A stretch of DNA of 64,000 nt from Oscillospiraceae bacterium (GTDB taxonomy: Bacteria > Bacillota > Clostridia > Oscillospirales > Oscillospiraceae), in assembly GCA_017439425.1 (NCBI GenBank), contig JAFSJE010000048.1:1-64000 (forward strand), read 5' to 3'. Positions within the stretch are counted from its first letter, which is position 1; each line of letters starts with the position of its first letter. A program made the position numbers and the translations under genes. The notes beneath the pieces were generated by a model. It did not search any database. It was given only the letters and a program-made list of their open reading frames with translations, and was not told where the DNA came from. Below are positions 25,603 through 34,448 of the stretch, in pieces.

Positions 25603-27156
25603 TTGAAAAAAGAGACGAAAAATCCGGTCAGCGCCGTCAGCGTAATGATGATAATCACACTCGGCGGCAAGGTTCTCGGGCTGCTGCGCGACCGGCTTCT
25701 TACAATTAATTACGGCACCGGCATGGAGGCGAACGCCTTTCTTACTGCCTCACGCATTCCGCGCGTGTTCTTCGACACAGTGTTCGCTTCGGCGATAAGT
25801 GCCAGCCTTATCCCGGTTTTCAGCGAGCTTTTGCGCAAAAAGGGCAGGCGCGAGGCGGAGAGCTTTGCCGGAAACTTCATAACCGTTATGGGCGCGCTTT
25901 GCGCTCTGCTGACTGTTCTCGGAATGATATTTGCCGAGCCGCTCTCGCACTTCTTTGCCGACGGCTACGACGCCGAGACTGCCGCACTCTGCGCGAATCT
26001 CACGAGAATCATGATGCCGACGGTGCTTTTTACCGGCGTGGCCTTCTGCTTTGTCGGCATTTTACAGAGCCTCGATGAATTCAACGTGCCCGCGGCAATC
26101 AGCCTCGTTTCAAACGCCGCCGTAATTATTTACTACTTCACGCTCAACGACCGCTTCGGAGTTTACGGACTTGCAGTGACGTTCCTTATCGCGTGGGCGC
26201 TCCAGGCAATAGTGCAGGTTCCGAGCCTCATAAAAAAGGGCTTTCACTACCGCCCGAGCCTGTCGCTCAGAAACGAAGGGATGGACAAGGTATGGAGCCT
26301 TATGCTGCCCGTTATGGTCAGCACATGGGTGCTTCCGATAAATCAGACAGTCAATTCCCGGTTTGCTTCGCATCTCTTTGAGGGCAGCGGAGTGAGCGCG
26401 GTTGAAAACGCTTATAATCTCTTTTCAGTCATCACCGGCGTGTTCGTGCTGTCGGTTACAAACTATATTTTCCCGCGCCTCAGCCGCGAGAGTGCCGACG
26501 GCGACGAGAGTGTGCTGCGCAAGACTCTCTCGGGAACGCTCCACACCACGCTCTTCGTAGTATTCCCGATGACTGCCGGACTTTTCATTATGGCAGAGCC
26601 GATCGTCAGTTTCATCTACGGCGGTGGCAAATTTGACGCCTTTTCGATTGAGATCACAAGCCGTGCGCTGATGTTCATGGCGCTCGGAATGCCGGGCTTT
26701 GCGGCGCAGGCGGTTCTGATGCGCGCCTTCTTTGCAAGGCAGGAGGGGAGAGTTCCGCTCATTGCCGGCGCGATCTCCATCGCCGCCAACATCGCGCTTT
26801 GCGTTGCGCTGACAGAGCTGCTGGACGTTGCGGGGATCGCCATAGCCTCGGCAATATCGTTCACGCTGAACGCGCTCGCGCTTTATATTCCGCTCAAAAG
26901 GCTCGGACTTGACTTTGCGGACGGAAAATTCCTCGCGGATATGGGGAAAATACTATTGGCAACGCTCATTATGGCGCTCGCGGCATTGGGAGTTAGGGCT
27001 CTCGGCATCGGCGGAAAGCTCATCGGGCTCATTCTGCCGGTCGGAGCGGGAGTTGTCGTTTACGCCGTGGCGGTAGTGCTCATGCGCCTGCCGGAGGCTA
27101 AGATGGCCGTGGATTTAGTAAAAAAGATTCTCAGAAGGGGTGGTAATAATGCTTAA
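25603..27156 (+). CDS. murJ: MurJ/MviN-type lipid II flippase
   Basis: Moves lipid-linked cell-wall precursors across the membrane; MOP superfamily, 517 aa, about fourteen hydrophobic segments. Opening residues include GKVLGLLRDRLLTINYGTG and NAFLTASRIPR, typical of MurJ. A TTG start at 25603 is chosen since GGAGG stands 7 bases upstream; the 65 extra residues of the longer reading would overlap the promoter. The stop overlaps the next gene by 8 bases. In this operon with glycan ligase, glycosyltransferases and CsaB, it might serve lipid-linked surface polymer as well as lipid II. Confidence 0.92.
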   Translation: MKKETKNPVSAVSVMMIITLGGKVLGLLRDRLLTINYGTGMEANAFLTASRIPRVFFDTVFASAISASLIPVFSELLRKKGRREAESFAGNFITVMGALCALLTVLGMIFAEPLSHFFADGYDAETAALCANLTRIMMPTVLFTGVAFCFVGILQSLDEFNVPAAISLVSNAAVIIYYFTLNDRFGVYGLAVTFLIAWALQAIVQVPSLIKKGFHYRPSLSLRNEGMDKVWSLMLPVMVSTWVLPINQTVNSRFASHLFEGSGVSAVENAYNLFSVITGVFVLSVTNYIFPRLSRESADGDESVLRKTLSGTLHTTLFVVFPMTAGLFIMAEPIVSFIYGGGKFDAFSIEITSRALMFMALGMPGFAAQAVLMRAFFARQEGRVPLIAGAISIAANIALCVALTELLDVAGIAIASAISFTLNALALYIPLKRLGLDFADGKFLADMGKILLATLIMALAALGVRALGIGGKLIGLILPVGAGVVVYAVAVVLMRLPEAKMAVDLVKKILRRGGNNA

Positions 27157-28546
27157 GCTTCTCGAGGGAAGCTTGCTTTTTAAGTGGATAACAGCACTTG
27201 CCGCCTTTATCGACGCTCAGTGGGAAAAGAGCTTCGTCGGCAAATTCTTCTCTGAAGCAAGAGACCCGGACGGCGGTGCTTTTTTCACGTTTGTTGACGC
27301 TTTCCAGCGCCTTCTGTGCAAGGGCGTCGAAAAGCTGAGGCTTAAGAACGTTATCTCAGGCTCGGTTTTCGCAAAGCCTTTTTTCTGGAGCGCACTTGCC
27401 GTACTGCTCGCGCCGGTGGCGCCGACTATGGTCGTACTGATCGCGGTGCTTGCGGGCTTCGGAAGTCTGTTCCTCAGAATGATAACTGACCAAGCTTTGC
27501 GCCTTGACAGGGGAAGGATAAGTCAGTGGATGCTGATCTACGCGCTTATCTATGCTGTCAGCGCCGTGTTCTCCGTCACTCACGCAGATAAGATGAGCTA
27601 CGCTCTGACGCTCGTATTCACGCTTTTTACCATTGTGCTTGCAACGAGCGCACAAAAGAGAGCCGACGCTCACACGCTCATATACCTCATGGTAATCTCC
27701 GGATTTCTTGTCGCGGCTTACGGCTTTTACCTCACCTTTACCGGCGCCGAGAACCTCGGAAACTGGGTAGACAAGACGAGCTTCGGCGGGCTTCAGAGAA
27801 TGTACTCAACTCTCGATAACCCGAATATGCTTGCGCACTATCTGCTGCTTACGATACCGCTTGGCGTTGCGGTTATCATAAACGCGAAAAACGCCAACGC
27901 ACGCATCGCGGGTATTATCGCAACACTTGCCATGCTCGCGGCTATGCTCATGACATACTCGCGCGGAGGCTGGCTCGGGCTTGCGCTCTCTGCAGTCGTG
28001 TTCCTTGTGCTGCTTGACAGAAGAGTTGTTTCGCTCGGAATCGTAGGTGTTCTCGGACTTCTTGCGGTTATGCCCAGGACGGTTATTACGAGGCTTTTGA
28101 GCATCGGAAACATCTCCGATTCCTCGACTACGTACAGAATCTATATCTGGAAGGGCTCGGCGCGTATGCTGACCGATCACTGGCTGTTCGGAATCGGCCC
28201 CGGAGTCGAGGCGTTCAGAGCGGTGTATCCATATTACGCGCTCGATGCGATAGTTGCTCCGCACGCGCACTCGCTGTATCTGATGACTCTCTGCGAGACG
28301 GGAGTCATAGGCTTTGCGGCGCTTATGGGCGTTATACTCTCTGTTTTCAGAACTACTGGTACTGCCATCCGCAGCGAAAAGGACAGCGCAAATCGCGTTT
28401 ATCTCATAGCCGCTATTTCCGGCCTGACCGGATACCTCTTCCAGGGTGCGACTGACTGGAGCTTTTATAACTACCGCGTAATGCTCATGTTCTGGATAGT
28501 TGCAGCGCTCTGCGCAATACTCTCGCGAAAGGAGAAGAGCTTATGA
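27149..28546 (+). CDS. O-antigen ligase/polymerase family membrane protein
   Basis: Polytopic membrane protein of 465 aa with about twelve hydrophobic segments. The outside loop near residues 330-385 (YRIYIWKGSARMLTDHWLFG, then HAHSLYL) matches the Wzy_C/RfaL superfamily. AAGGGG lies 8 bases before the ATG at 27149; a GTG at 27140 is less likely. It overlaps murJ and is followed by a glycosyltransferase with ATGA coupling. Probably joins or lengthens lipid-linked repeat units of a wall polymer. Confidence 0.85.
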   Translation: MLKLLEGSLLFKWITALAAFIDAQWEKSFVGKFFSEARDPDGGAFFTFVDAFQRLLCKGVEKLRLKNVISGSVFAKPFFWSALAVLLAPVAPTMVVLIAVLAGFGSLFLRMITDQALRLDRGRISQWMLIYALIYAVSAVFSVTHADKMSYALTLVFTLFTIVLATSAQKRADAHTLIYLMVISGFLVAAYGFYLTFTGAENLGNWVDKTSFGGLQRMYSTLDNPNMLAHYLLLTIPLGVAVIINAKNANARIAGIIATLAMLAAMLMTYSRGGWLGLALSAVVFLVLLDRRVVSLGIVGVLGLLAVMPRTVITRLLSIGNISDSSTTYRIYIWKGSARMLTDHWLFGIGPGVEAFRAVYPYYALDAIVAPHAHSLYLMTLCETGVIGFAALMGVILSVFRTTGTAIRSEKDSANRVYLIAAISGLTGYLFQGATDWSFYNYRVMLMFWIVAALCAILSRKEKSL

Positions 28547-29658
28547 TCAAGGTCATGAACATCATCTCCGACTCAAATATCGGAGGGGCGGGCAGAGTGC
28601 TCATCAACTACCTCAGATACCGCGACAGAGCGCAGTTCGACCTTACTGTTGTTGTGCCGGAGGGCAGCGCTCTCATTCCTGAGATTGAGAAGACCGGCGC
28701 GAGGATTATAACTGCGCGGACTATCGCGGAGAAAAGCTTATCTCTTCAAGGCGTTAAGGAGCTTCGCGCGATCATTGAGGCGGAGAAGCCGGATATCGTC
28801 CATACGCACGGCTCCATGTCCGGCAGGATCGCCGGAAAGATGGCCGGAGTAAAGGTAGTTTATACGCGCCACAGCGTTTTTCCGAACGCAAGGTATCTGA
28901 CGGTTCCGCCCGGAAAATGGGCGAATAAGCTCTTTAACGAGACCTTTGCCGACAGTATAATCGCCGTGTCGCCTGCGGCGGTGGACAATCTCACCGAGGC
29001 GGGAATATCGCGCGGGAAAATCGAAGTGGTCATGAACGGCGTCGAGGCGGTGAACAAGGTACCGGACGAGATCGTTAAGGCAACGCGTGAGAGATGGGGC
29101 GTGCAGGATGGCGAGCTTGTGGTAGGAATACTCGCCCGCATTGAGGAGTACAAGGGGCATGAGGATATCCTCCGAGCGGTGAAAACGCTTCGTCACGAGG
29201 GTGTTTCCGTCCGGCTTATTATCGCCGGAACGGGCGCTTATGAGGATTCTGTCAGACGCACCTGCTCTCAGCTCGGGCTTGAAGATGTGGTAGTGTTCGA
29301 GGGCTTTGTCAGCGACGTTGCGCCGTTTCTCAGCTCGATAGACCTCCAGATAAACGCCTCATGGGGAACTGAGGCGACCTCTATGTCGATTCTTGAAGGC
29401 TTCAGTATGGCTCTTCCGGCGATACTCAGCGACTACGGAGGAAATCCGTACTTATCGGATAACGGCAGGGGCGCAGTACTGTTCCGCGCCCGCGATGTAA
29501 AGGATATGGCGGACAAGCTCAGCCTGCTTGCTTCGTCGACCGAGAAGCTGCAAAGCATGGGTGCTGAGGCAAGAGAGCTGTACCTGAGCCGGTTTACGGT
29601 CGAAGAGTTTGCGAAAAACACCGAAAACGTTTACAGAAGAACAATGGAGATGCACTGA
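28543..29658 (+). CDS. Glycosyltransferase family 4 (GT-B fold)
   Basis: Sugar transferase of 371 aa. The N-domain opens NIISDSNIGGAGRVLINYL; the C-domain contains GILARIEEYKGHEDILRA and the donor-binding EATSMSILEGFSMALP with the E-x7-E motif. Cytosolic, membrane-associated role expected. Start overlaps the preceding stop by 4 bases, and its own stop overlaps the next start by 1 base (TGATG). Donor and acceptor sugars are unknown. Confidence 0.9.
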   Translation: MIKVMNIISDSNIGGAGRVLINYLRYRDRAQFDLTVVVPEGSALIPEIEKTGARIITARTIAEKSLSLQGVKELRAIIEAEKPDIVHTHGSMSGRIAGKMAGVKVVYTRHSVFPNARYLTVPPGKWANKLFNETFADSIIAVSPAAVDNLTEAGISRGKIEVVMNGVEAVNKVPDEIVKATRERWGVQDGELVVGILARIEEYKGHEDILRAVKTLRHEGVSVRLIIAGTGAYEDSVRRTCSQLGLEDVVVFEGFVSDVAPFLSSIDLQINASWGTEATSMSILEGFSMALPAILSDYGGNPYLSDNGRGAVLFRARDVKDMADKLSLLASSTEKLQSMGAEARELYLSRFTVEEFAKNTENVYRRTMEMH

Positions 29659-30146
29659 TGGAAAAGAAACGCAGTATAATAAATCTTTTTGATATTATCG
29701 TCATTATCCTTGCTGCGGCAGTCGCAGTACTGCTCTTTGTCGCAAGGGGAGCAAAGGACAATGAGTCAACGCTCACCGTTGCGCCGACGATAGAGCTCAG
29801 ATACACGATCGAGCTTGCGGAAGTGCTTGAAGAGACCGCAAGCGATATCAAGGTCGGCGATACGCTCTATGACAGCGAAAACTCCGCTGTTCTCGGAACA
29901 ATAACAGCGGTGGAGATTACAGAGAGAACGAGAAAGACTGTGGTTGAGGAGACGGGCGAGGTAAAACTTGCTCCTGTTCCGGGATATAAAACAGTTATCG
30001 TTTCGCTGGTGGGCTCAGCTCTTGACGGCGAGCGCGAGATGAAGGCGGACGGACTTACAAACATCCGCGTCGGCAGGGGAATTGCAGTCAGAGGCCCGGG
30101 GTATTACGCCTCCGGCAATGTTATCGGCATCGAGAGGGGTGAGTGA
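29658..30146 (+). CDS. DUF4330 membrane-anchored protein, first copy
   Basis: A 162-aa protein with a single N-terminal membrane segment (about 10-27: LFDIIVIILAAAVAVLLF) and an outside domain. It fits DUF4330, small proteins of Clostridia surface-glycan clusters. It is followed at once by a distant copy of itself: the two share the anchor layout IxDIxxIxxxxxVxxxx, a KVGDTLYDSENSAVLG / RVGDEMYSDSNKILG block and the closing domain. Function unknown; a paired scaffold for polymer export or ligation is plausible. Confidence 0.78.
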   Translation: MEKKRSIINLFDIIVIILAAAVAVLLFVARGAKDNESTLTVAPTIELRYTIELAEVLEETASDIKVGDTLYDSENSAVLGTITAVEITERTRKTVVEETGEVKLAPVPGYKTVIVSLVGSALDGEREMKADGLTNIRVGRGIAVRGPGYYASGNVIGIERGE

Positions 30147-30148
30147 GA

Positions 30149-30643
30149 ATGAACAAGCTTTTTGATGAAAAGGGAAGACTGTTCGGGAAATTCAGCATAA
30201 TTGACATTCTCGCAATCCTTATGGTGCTTGTGCTTGTCGCAGCTGTGTTCTGGCGCTTTTCCAGAACTGAGCGCTACGTAGATATGGGACCGGTCGAGTC
30301 AGGCGTGGAGTACACATATCAGGTAAAGGTGACCGGAGTCAGAGGCTTCACGGCTGATGCAATCAGAGTCGGAGACGAGATGTACTCGGATTCCAATAAG
30401 ATCCTCGGCAAGGTGAAGGCAATCGAGGTCAGCGACGCCTATGAGATCGGAGAGAATGCCGAGGGAGAGCTTCTGCTTGTTCCGAGCCCTGAGAGAGTTG
30501 ACGTTCTCGTCACGCTCACCACAAGGGGAGAAATCCGCGGCGGGCGCTATTTTACTGACGGGATTGAGATAAGTAAAAACAATCACATGGGCATCCACTC
30601 AAAATACGTCGTAACGAGCGGTATAGTCTGGAGCATAGGCTGA
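30149..30643 (+). CDS. DUF4330 membrane-anchored protein, second copy
   Basis: A 164-aa protein, paralogous to the gene before it. Short cytosolic start, membrane segment at about 17-35 (SIIDILAILMVLVLVAAVF), outside beta-rich domain with RVGDEMYSDSNKILGKVKAIEV. The ATG at 30149 is preferred to the overlapping GTG at 30143 because AGGGGTGAG lies 6-14 bases upstream. The stop overlaps the next start by 1 base. Confidence 0.77.
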   Translation: MNKLFDEKGRLFGKFSIIDILAILMVLVLVAAVFWRFSRTERYVDMGPVESGVEYTYQVKVTGVRGFTADAIRVGDEMYSDSNKILGKVKAIEVSDAYEIGENAEGELLLVPSPERVDVLVTLTTRGEIRGGRYFTDGIEISKNNHMGIHSKYVVTSGIVWSIG

Positions 30644-32832
30644 TGAAAATTCTCATGGCAACGATGTCGCTCGGCATTGGAGGAGCTGAAACACACATCG
30701 TCGAGCTCTCAAAGGAGCTTAAGTCGATGGGGCATGATGTGATGGTTGCATCCGGCGGCGGCGTTTACGTTAAAGAGATCGAAGAGACGGGAATCCGGCA
30801 CTTCAACGTTCCGATGAACAGGAGAAACGCAGCTCTGATGGCAAAAAGCTGCCTCGAGCTTATCAGAATTATACGGCGCGAAAAGCCGGATATCGTCCAC
30901 GCCCATGCGCGCATTCCCGGGTTTCTGTGCGGGATAGTGAGAAGATTTGTGCCTTTTCACTTTGTAACGACGGCGCACTGGGTATTCAATACTTCCGGTC
31001 TGCAGGGAAAACTGACTAACTGGGGAGAAAAAACTGTTGCGGTCTCAGAGGACATAAAGACTTATCTCACGGATAATTACGGCACACCCGCAGACAGTAT
31101 TTTCGTTACGATAAACGGAATAGACACGGATAAGTTCTCACCGGAAATTAGCCCCGCTGAGATCAAAAATGAGCTCGGCATACCGGAGAGCTCCTTCGTG
31201 ATCGGTCACGTCAGCAGACTTGATGAGTCGAGAGCGCTTGCGGCAAGAAGGCTCGTCGACTCTGCGGAAAGGCTCGATAAGGCAATCCCGGGCATGACGC
31301 TCCTTATTGTCGGAGGCGGCGACTCATTTGACGAGCTTTCGGAAAAGGCGCGCGAGATAAATACACGACTCGGCAGAGAGGCGATCATTATGACCGGCCC
31401 GAGGACGGATATCAGCTTTATGTGCGCCGCGAGCGACGTTTTCGTGGGAGTTTCACGCGCCGCTTTGGAGGCGATGAGTGCCGAAAAGCCCGTTATTCTC
31501 GCCGGAAATGAGGGATATCTCGGACTGTTCACAGAGGATAAGCTCGACATATCAGTTGCTACAAACTTCTGCTGCCGCGATTGCGAAGAAACATCGGAGG
31601 AGGCACTGATCCGGGATATTTCCGGCGTTTTCAGCCTCCCGGCAGAGGAGAGAAAAAAGCTCGGCGCATTCGGGCGCGAGCTCATAAAGCAAGATTATTC
31701 AACTAAGCGCATGGCGGGCGACACGCTCAGAGCCTACAACGCCGCGCTTTACAGCAAAAGAATTACCATGAGCGGCTACTACGGCTTTGGCAACGCAGGT
31801 GATGAGGCAGTTCTCAAGAGCGTCATCGGCAGCGTCAGTCGTGTTTTTGAGGATCCTTCCGTGACCGTGCTTTCCGCGGCGCCGGAGTCTACCGAACGCG
31901 TTTACGGATGCAAAGCGGTAAAACGCTTCAGCCCGGGCAAGGTGATAAAAGCGATTCGCGGCTGCGATATATTCATCTCCGGCGGCGGAAGCCTTTTGCA
32001 GGACGCGACGAGCACGAGAAGTCTCGTTTACTACGTGCTGCTCATTCGTCTTGCGAAGCTCTTCGGGAAGAAGATAATTCTTTACGCCAACGGCATCGGC
32101 CCGGTGAATAAGCCGGCAAACCGCAGAAGAGTCAGAAAGGCCGTCGATGCTGCAGACTGCGTGACCCTGCGCGATATCGCCTCTGAGGAGGAGCTCAGGG
32201 CGATGGGCGTTACGCGGAGCGATATCGCCGTTACCTCTGACCCGGTGTTTCTGCTCGAGCCGGCTCCGCGCGAGGTGGGCGAGAGCATAATGCGCGAGGC
32301 AGGCGTGCCGGAGGGAAAATTCGTCGCCGTATCGATCAGAAAATGGGGCGAGGAGGCTGAGTTTCAGCGCAGAATGGCTGAGATATGCGACGGCATAACA
32401 AAAAAACTCGACTGCCGGATAGTTTTTCTTCCGATGCAGCCGAGAGTAGACGAGCGGGAGAGCGAGGCTGTTGCCGCGCTTATGAACGAGAAATCGTGGA
32501 TGATACCGACCGGACACACGGCTGAGGAGCTGATGAGCGTGATAGCGCAGAGCGAGTTTACGCTCTCAATGAGGCTTCATTCGCTCGTATTTGCCGCGAG
32601 GGCGGCAGTCCCGTCAATCGGATTTTCCTATGATCCGAAGCTCGACGCGTTTCTTGATATTCTCGGAGAGCCAAATGCGGGTAGGGTAGAGAGTATCGAC
32701 GTGAATCATGCTCTGAAGCTTTGCGGCGAAACAATGCACAATCGCGCAGAGCGCGCAGCGGCGCTTGAAACCAGGCGCGAGGAGCTTATAAGAGCCGCCC
32801 GCGAAACGGAAAGATACCTTGCTGAGCTCTGA
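30643..32832 (+). CDS. Fusion of a GT4 glycosyltransferase and CsaB polysaccharide pyruvyl transferase
   Basis: A two-enzyme protein of 729 aa. Residues 1 to about 368 form a GT-B glycosyltransferase (MSLGIGGAETHIVELSKEL; GHVSRLDESRALAARRL; AALEAMSAEKPVIL). From about residue 374 a CsaB-type pyruvyl transferase follows: MSGYYGFGNAGDEAVLKSV, FISGGGSLLQDATS, ILYANGIGP and FTLSMRLHSLVFAA. CsaB adds ketal pyruvate to secondary wall polymers, which then hold SLH-domain surface proteins. The fusion would couple sugar addition with pyruvylation. There is no stop or frameshift at the junction (about 31750). Last gene of the operon; a terminator follows. Confidence 0.92.
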   Translation: MKILMATMSLGIGGAETHIVELSKELKSMGHDVMVASGGGVYVKEIEETGIRHFNVPMNRRNAALMAKSCLELIRIIRREKPDIVHAHARIPGFLCGIVRRFVPFHFVTTAHWVFNTSGLQGKLTNWGEKTVAVSEDIKTYLTDNYGTPADSIFVTINGIDTDKFSPEISPAEIKNELGIPESSFVIGHVSRLDESRALAARRLVDSAERLDKAIPGMTLLIVGGGDSFDELSEKAREINTRLGREAIIMTGPRTDISFMCAASDVFVGVSRAALEAMSAEKPVILAGNEGYLGLFTEDKLDISVATNFCCRDCEETSEEALIRDISGVFSLPAEERKKLGAFGRELIKQDYSTKRMAGDTLRAYNAALYSKRITMSGYYGFGNAGDEAVLKSVIGSVSRVFEDPSVTVLSAAPESTERVYGCKAVKRFSPGKVIKAIRGCDIFISGGGSLLQDATSTRSLVYYVLLIRLAKLFGKKIILYANGIGPVNKPANRRRVRKAVDAADCVTLRDIASEEELRAMGVTRSDIAVTSDPVFLLEPAPREVGESIMREAGVPEGKFVAVSIRKWGEEAEFQRRMAEICDGITKKLDCRIVFLPMQPRVDERESEAVAALMNEKSWMIPTGHTAEELMSVIAQSEFTLSMRLHSLVFAARAAVPSIGFSYDPKLDAFLDILGEPNAGRVESIDVNHALKLCGETMHNRAERAAALETRREELIRAARETERYLAEL

Positions 32833-32844
32833 AAGGAAAAAACA

Positions 32845-32873
32845 GGACCGGCAGCTGATAAAAGCGCCGGTCC
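32845..32873. terminator. Terminator between the csaB fusion and the XRE gene
   Basis: GGACCGGC (32845-32852) pairs with GCCGGTCC (32866-32873); T-rich sequence follows on the plus strand. It also serves the convergent XRE gene. Confidence 0.75.
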
Positions 32874-32880
32874 ATACTGT

Positions 32881-33201
32881 TTATTTTTGTGAATCGCTTG
32901 CAAGACGATTGGCAACGGTGAGCAGGATCTGCAGATCCTCATCGCCAAGCTTCGACGTCGCGTCGAGCAGCTGATTCGTAAGGACGGGATACTCCATGCC
33001 TTCGTCAAAGAACTGCATGGGAGTTATTCCGAAATAGTCGCAAATATACAAAAGCTCTGACAGCGACGGAAGAGCGCGTCCTGATGAGATGCTCTGAATA
33101 TAGCTCTTGCTGTGACCGATATCAAGGCTCATTTTGTACTCTGAAACACCTTTTTTCATACGGAGAGATGAAATGCGTTTTCTGACAAAACTTTCCTCCA
33201 T
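32881..33201 (-). CDS. XRE-family helix-turn-helix regulator
   Basis: DNA-binding protein of 106 aa. The N-terminal 65 residues form a Cro/C1 fold (KRISSLRMKKGVSEYKMSLD; SKSYIQSISSGRALPSLSEL), followed by a short helical tail. The ATG at 33201 has GGAGG about 10 bases upstream; the reading from 33264 would add unlikely residues. Monocistronic, convergent with the surface-polymer operon and divergent from gpsA, so either may be its target. Confidence 0.85.
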   Translation of the reverse strand: MEESFVRKRISSLRMKKGVSEYKMSLDIGHSKSYIQSISSGRALPSLSELLYICDYFGITPMQFFDEGMEYPVLTNQLLDATSKLGDEDLQILLTVANRLASDSQK

Positions 33202-33409
33202 AATAATGGCACCTCCTTTTTTCCCTCTTCGCATAGAATACACCAATTTAAGCTTTAAAAGCAACGCAAAAATTACCGATTTTGCAGTTATCGACCGTTG
33301 TAAGCAGTAAACGTTTTCAGAAATCGTGTCAAATAACGAATTTCATCCTTAATAGTATTGACAACTCGTGTATAATAATACTGATCAAGTAATGAGCAGA
33401 GGTAGAGCT

Positions 33410-34408
33410 ATGGCAAATATTGCTGTTATTGGCGCCGGAACATGGGGCATGGCGCTCTCAAAAATGCTTTGCGATGCGGGTCACAGCGTTACGGTGTGGT
33501 CTGCGATTCCGGAGGAAATAGATTACATGCGGATAGAGCGCCGGCAGAAGAATCTTCCGGGCGTACTGCTTCCGGAAAAGATCGGGTATACCAAAAACGT
33601 GGAGGAAGCCTGCAGAAACAGAGATATTATCGTTTTTGCCGTTCCCTCGGTGTTCGTGAGGAGCACCGCAAGGATCGCAGCGGAGTATATTACGCCGGGA
33701 ACTATAATAGTCGACGTTGCCAAGGGAATCGAGTCAGGCTCACTAAAGACGATGACTGAGGTCATACGAGATGAAATCGGAGACTGCAATCCGCTTGTGG
33801 CGCTCTCCGGCCCGACGCACGCTGAGGAGGTCGCGGCGAATCTTCCGACGACAATAGTATCCGCGTCGGATGACGAGGCGGCGGCCAAGATAGTGCAGGA
33901 GGTTTTCTCAAACTCAGTAATGCGCGTTTATACTAACACCGACGTCAAGGGGGTTGAGCTGTGCGGCGCGCTCAAAAACGTGATCGCGCTCGCCTGCGGC
34001 GTTTCCGCGGGTCTCGGCTTCGGTGATAACACGAAGGCGGCGCTGATGACGCGAGGACTTGCCGAGATGACAAGGCTTGGGCTGAAAATGGGCTGTCGTC
34101 AAGAGACCTTTGCCGGACTTGCCGGAATGGGCGATCTGATCGTTACTGCCACGAGCCGGCACAGCCGTAATAACAAGTGCGGCTATCTTATTGGTCAGGG
34201 AATTAAGCCTGCTGACGCGGTCAAGGAGGTCGGTATGGTGGTCGAGGGCGTAAACGCGATACCTGCCGCTGTGAAGCTAAGCAAAAAGTATGGCATTGAG
34301 ATGCCAATCGTTAATGCCGCAAATGAGGTTGTAAATATGGGCTGCGACCCGAGAGAGGCTGTAACAAAGCTCATGAACCGCGACTACAAGCCGGAAACCG
34401 GAACATAA
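33410..34408 (+). CDS. gpsA: Glycerol-3-phosphate dehydrogenase [NAD(P)+]
   Basis: Reduces dihydroxyacetone phosphate to sn-glycerol-3-phosphate for phospholipid synthesis; cytoplasmic, 332 aa. Rossmann motif VIGAGTWGMALSKML at the N-terminus, catalytic-lysine block ELCGALKNVIALACG, and GLAGMGDLIVTATSRHSRN. The ATG at 33410 has AGAGGT ahead; the longer reading from 33368 starts in a TATAAT-bearing promoter-like stretch with TTGACA at 33358-33363 in non-ideal spacing. Confidence 0.96.
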   Translation: MANIAVIGAGTWGMALSKMLCDAGHSVTVWSAIPEEIDYMRIERRQKNLPGVLLPEKIGYTKNVEEACRNRDIIVFAVPSVFVRSTARIAAEYITPGTIIVDVAKGIESGSLKTMTEVIRDEIGDCNPLVALSGPTHAEEVAANLPTTIVSASDDEAAAKIVQEVFSNSVMRVYTNTDVKGVELCGALKNVIALACGVSAGLGFGDNTKAALMTRGLAEMTRLGLKMGCRQETFAGLAGMGDLIVTATSRHSRNNKCGYLIGQGIKPADAVKEVGMVVEGVNAIPAAVKLSKKYGIEMPIVNAANEVVNMGCDPREAVTKLMNRDYKPETGT

Positions 34409-34411
34409 AAG

Positions 34412-34448
34412 GTCTGCCGACCCCGCTGATGCGAGGCCGGCAGATTTT
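34412..34448. terminator. Bidirectional terminator between gpsA and the NSS gene
   Basis: GTCTGCCG and CCGGCAGAT arms with AT-rich flanks form a hairpin between the convergent genes. Confidence 0.75.
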
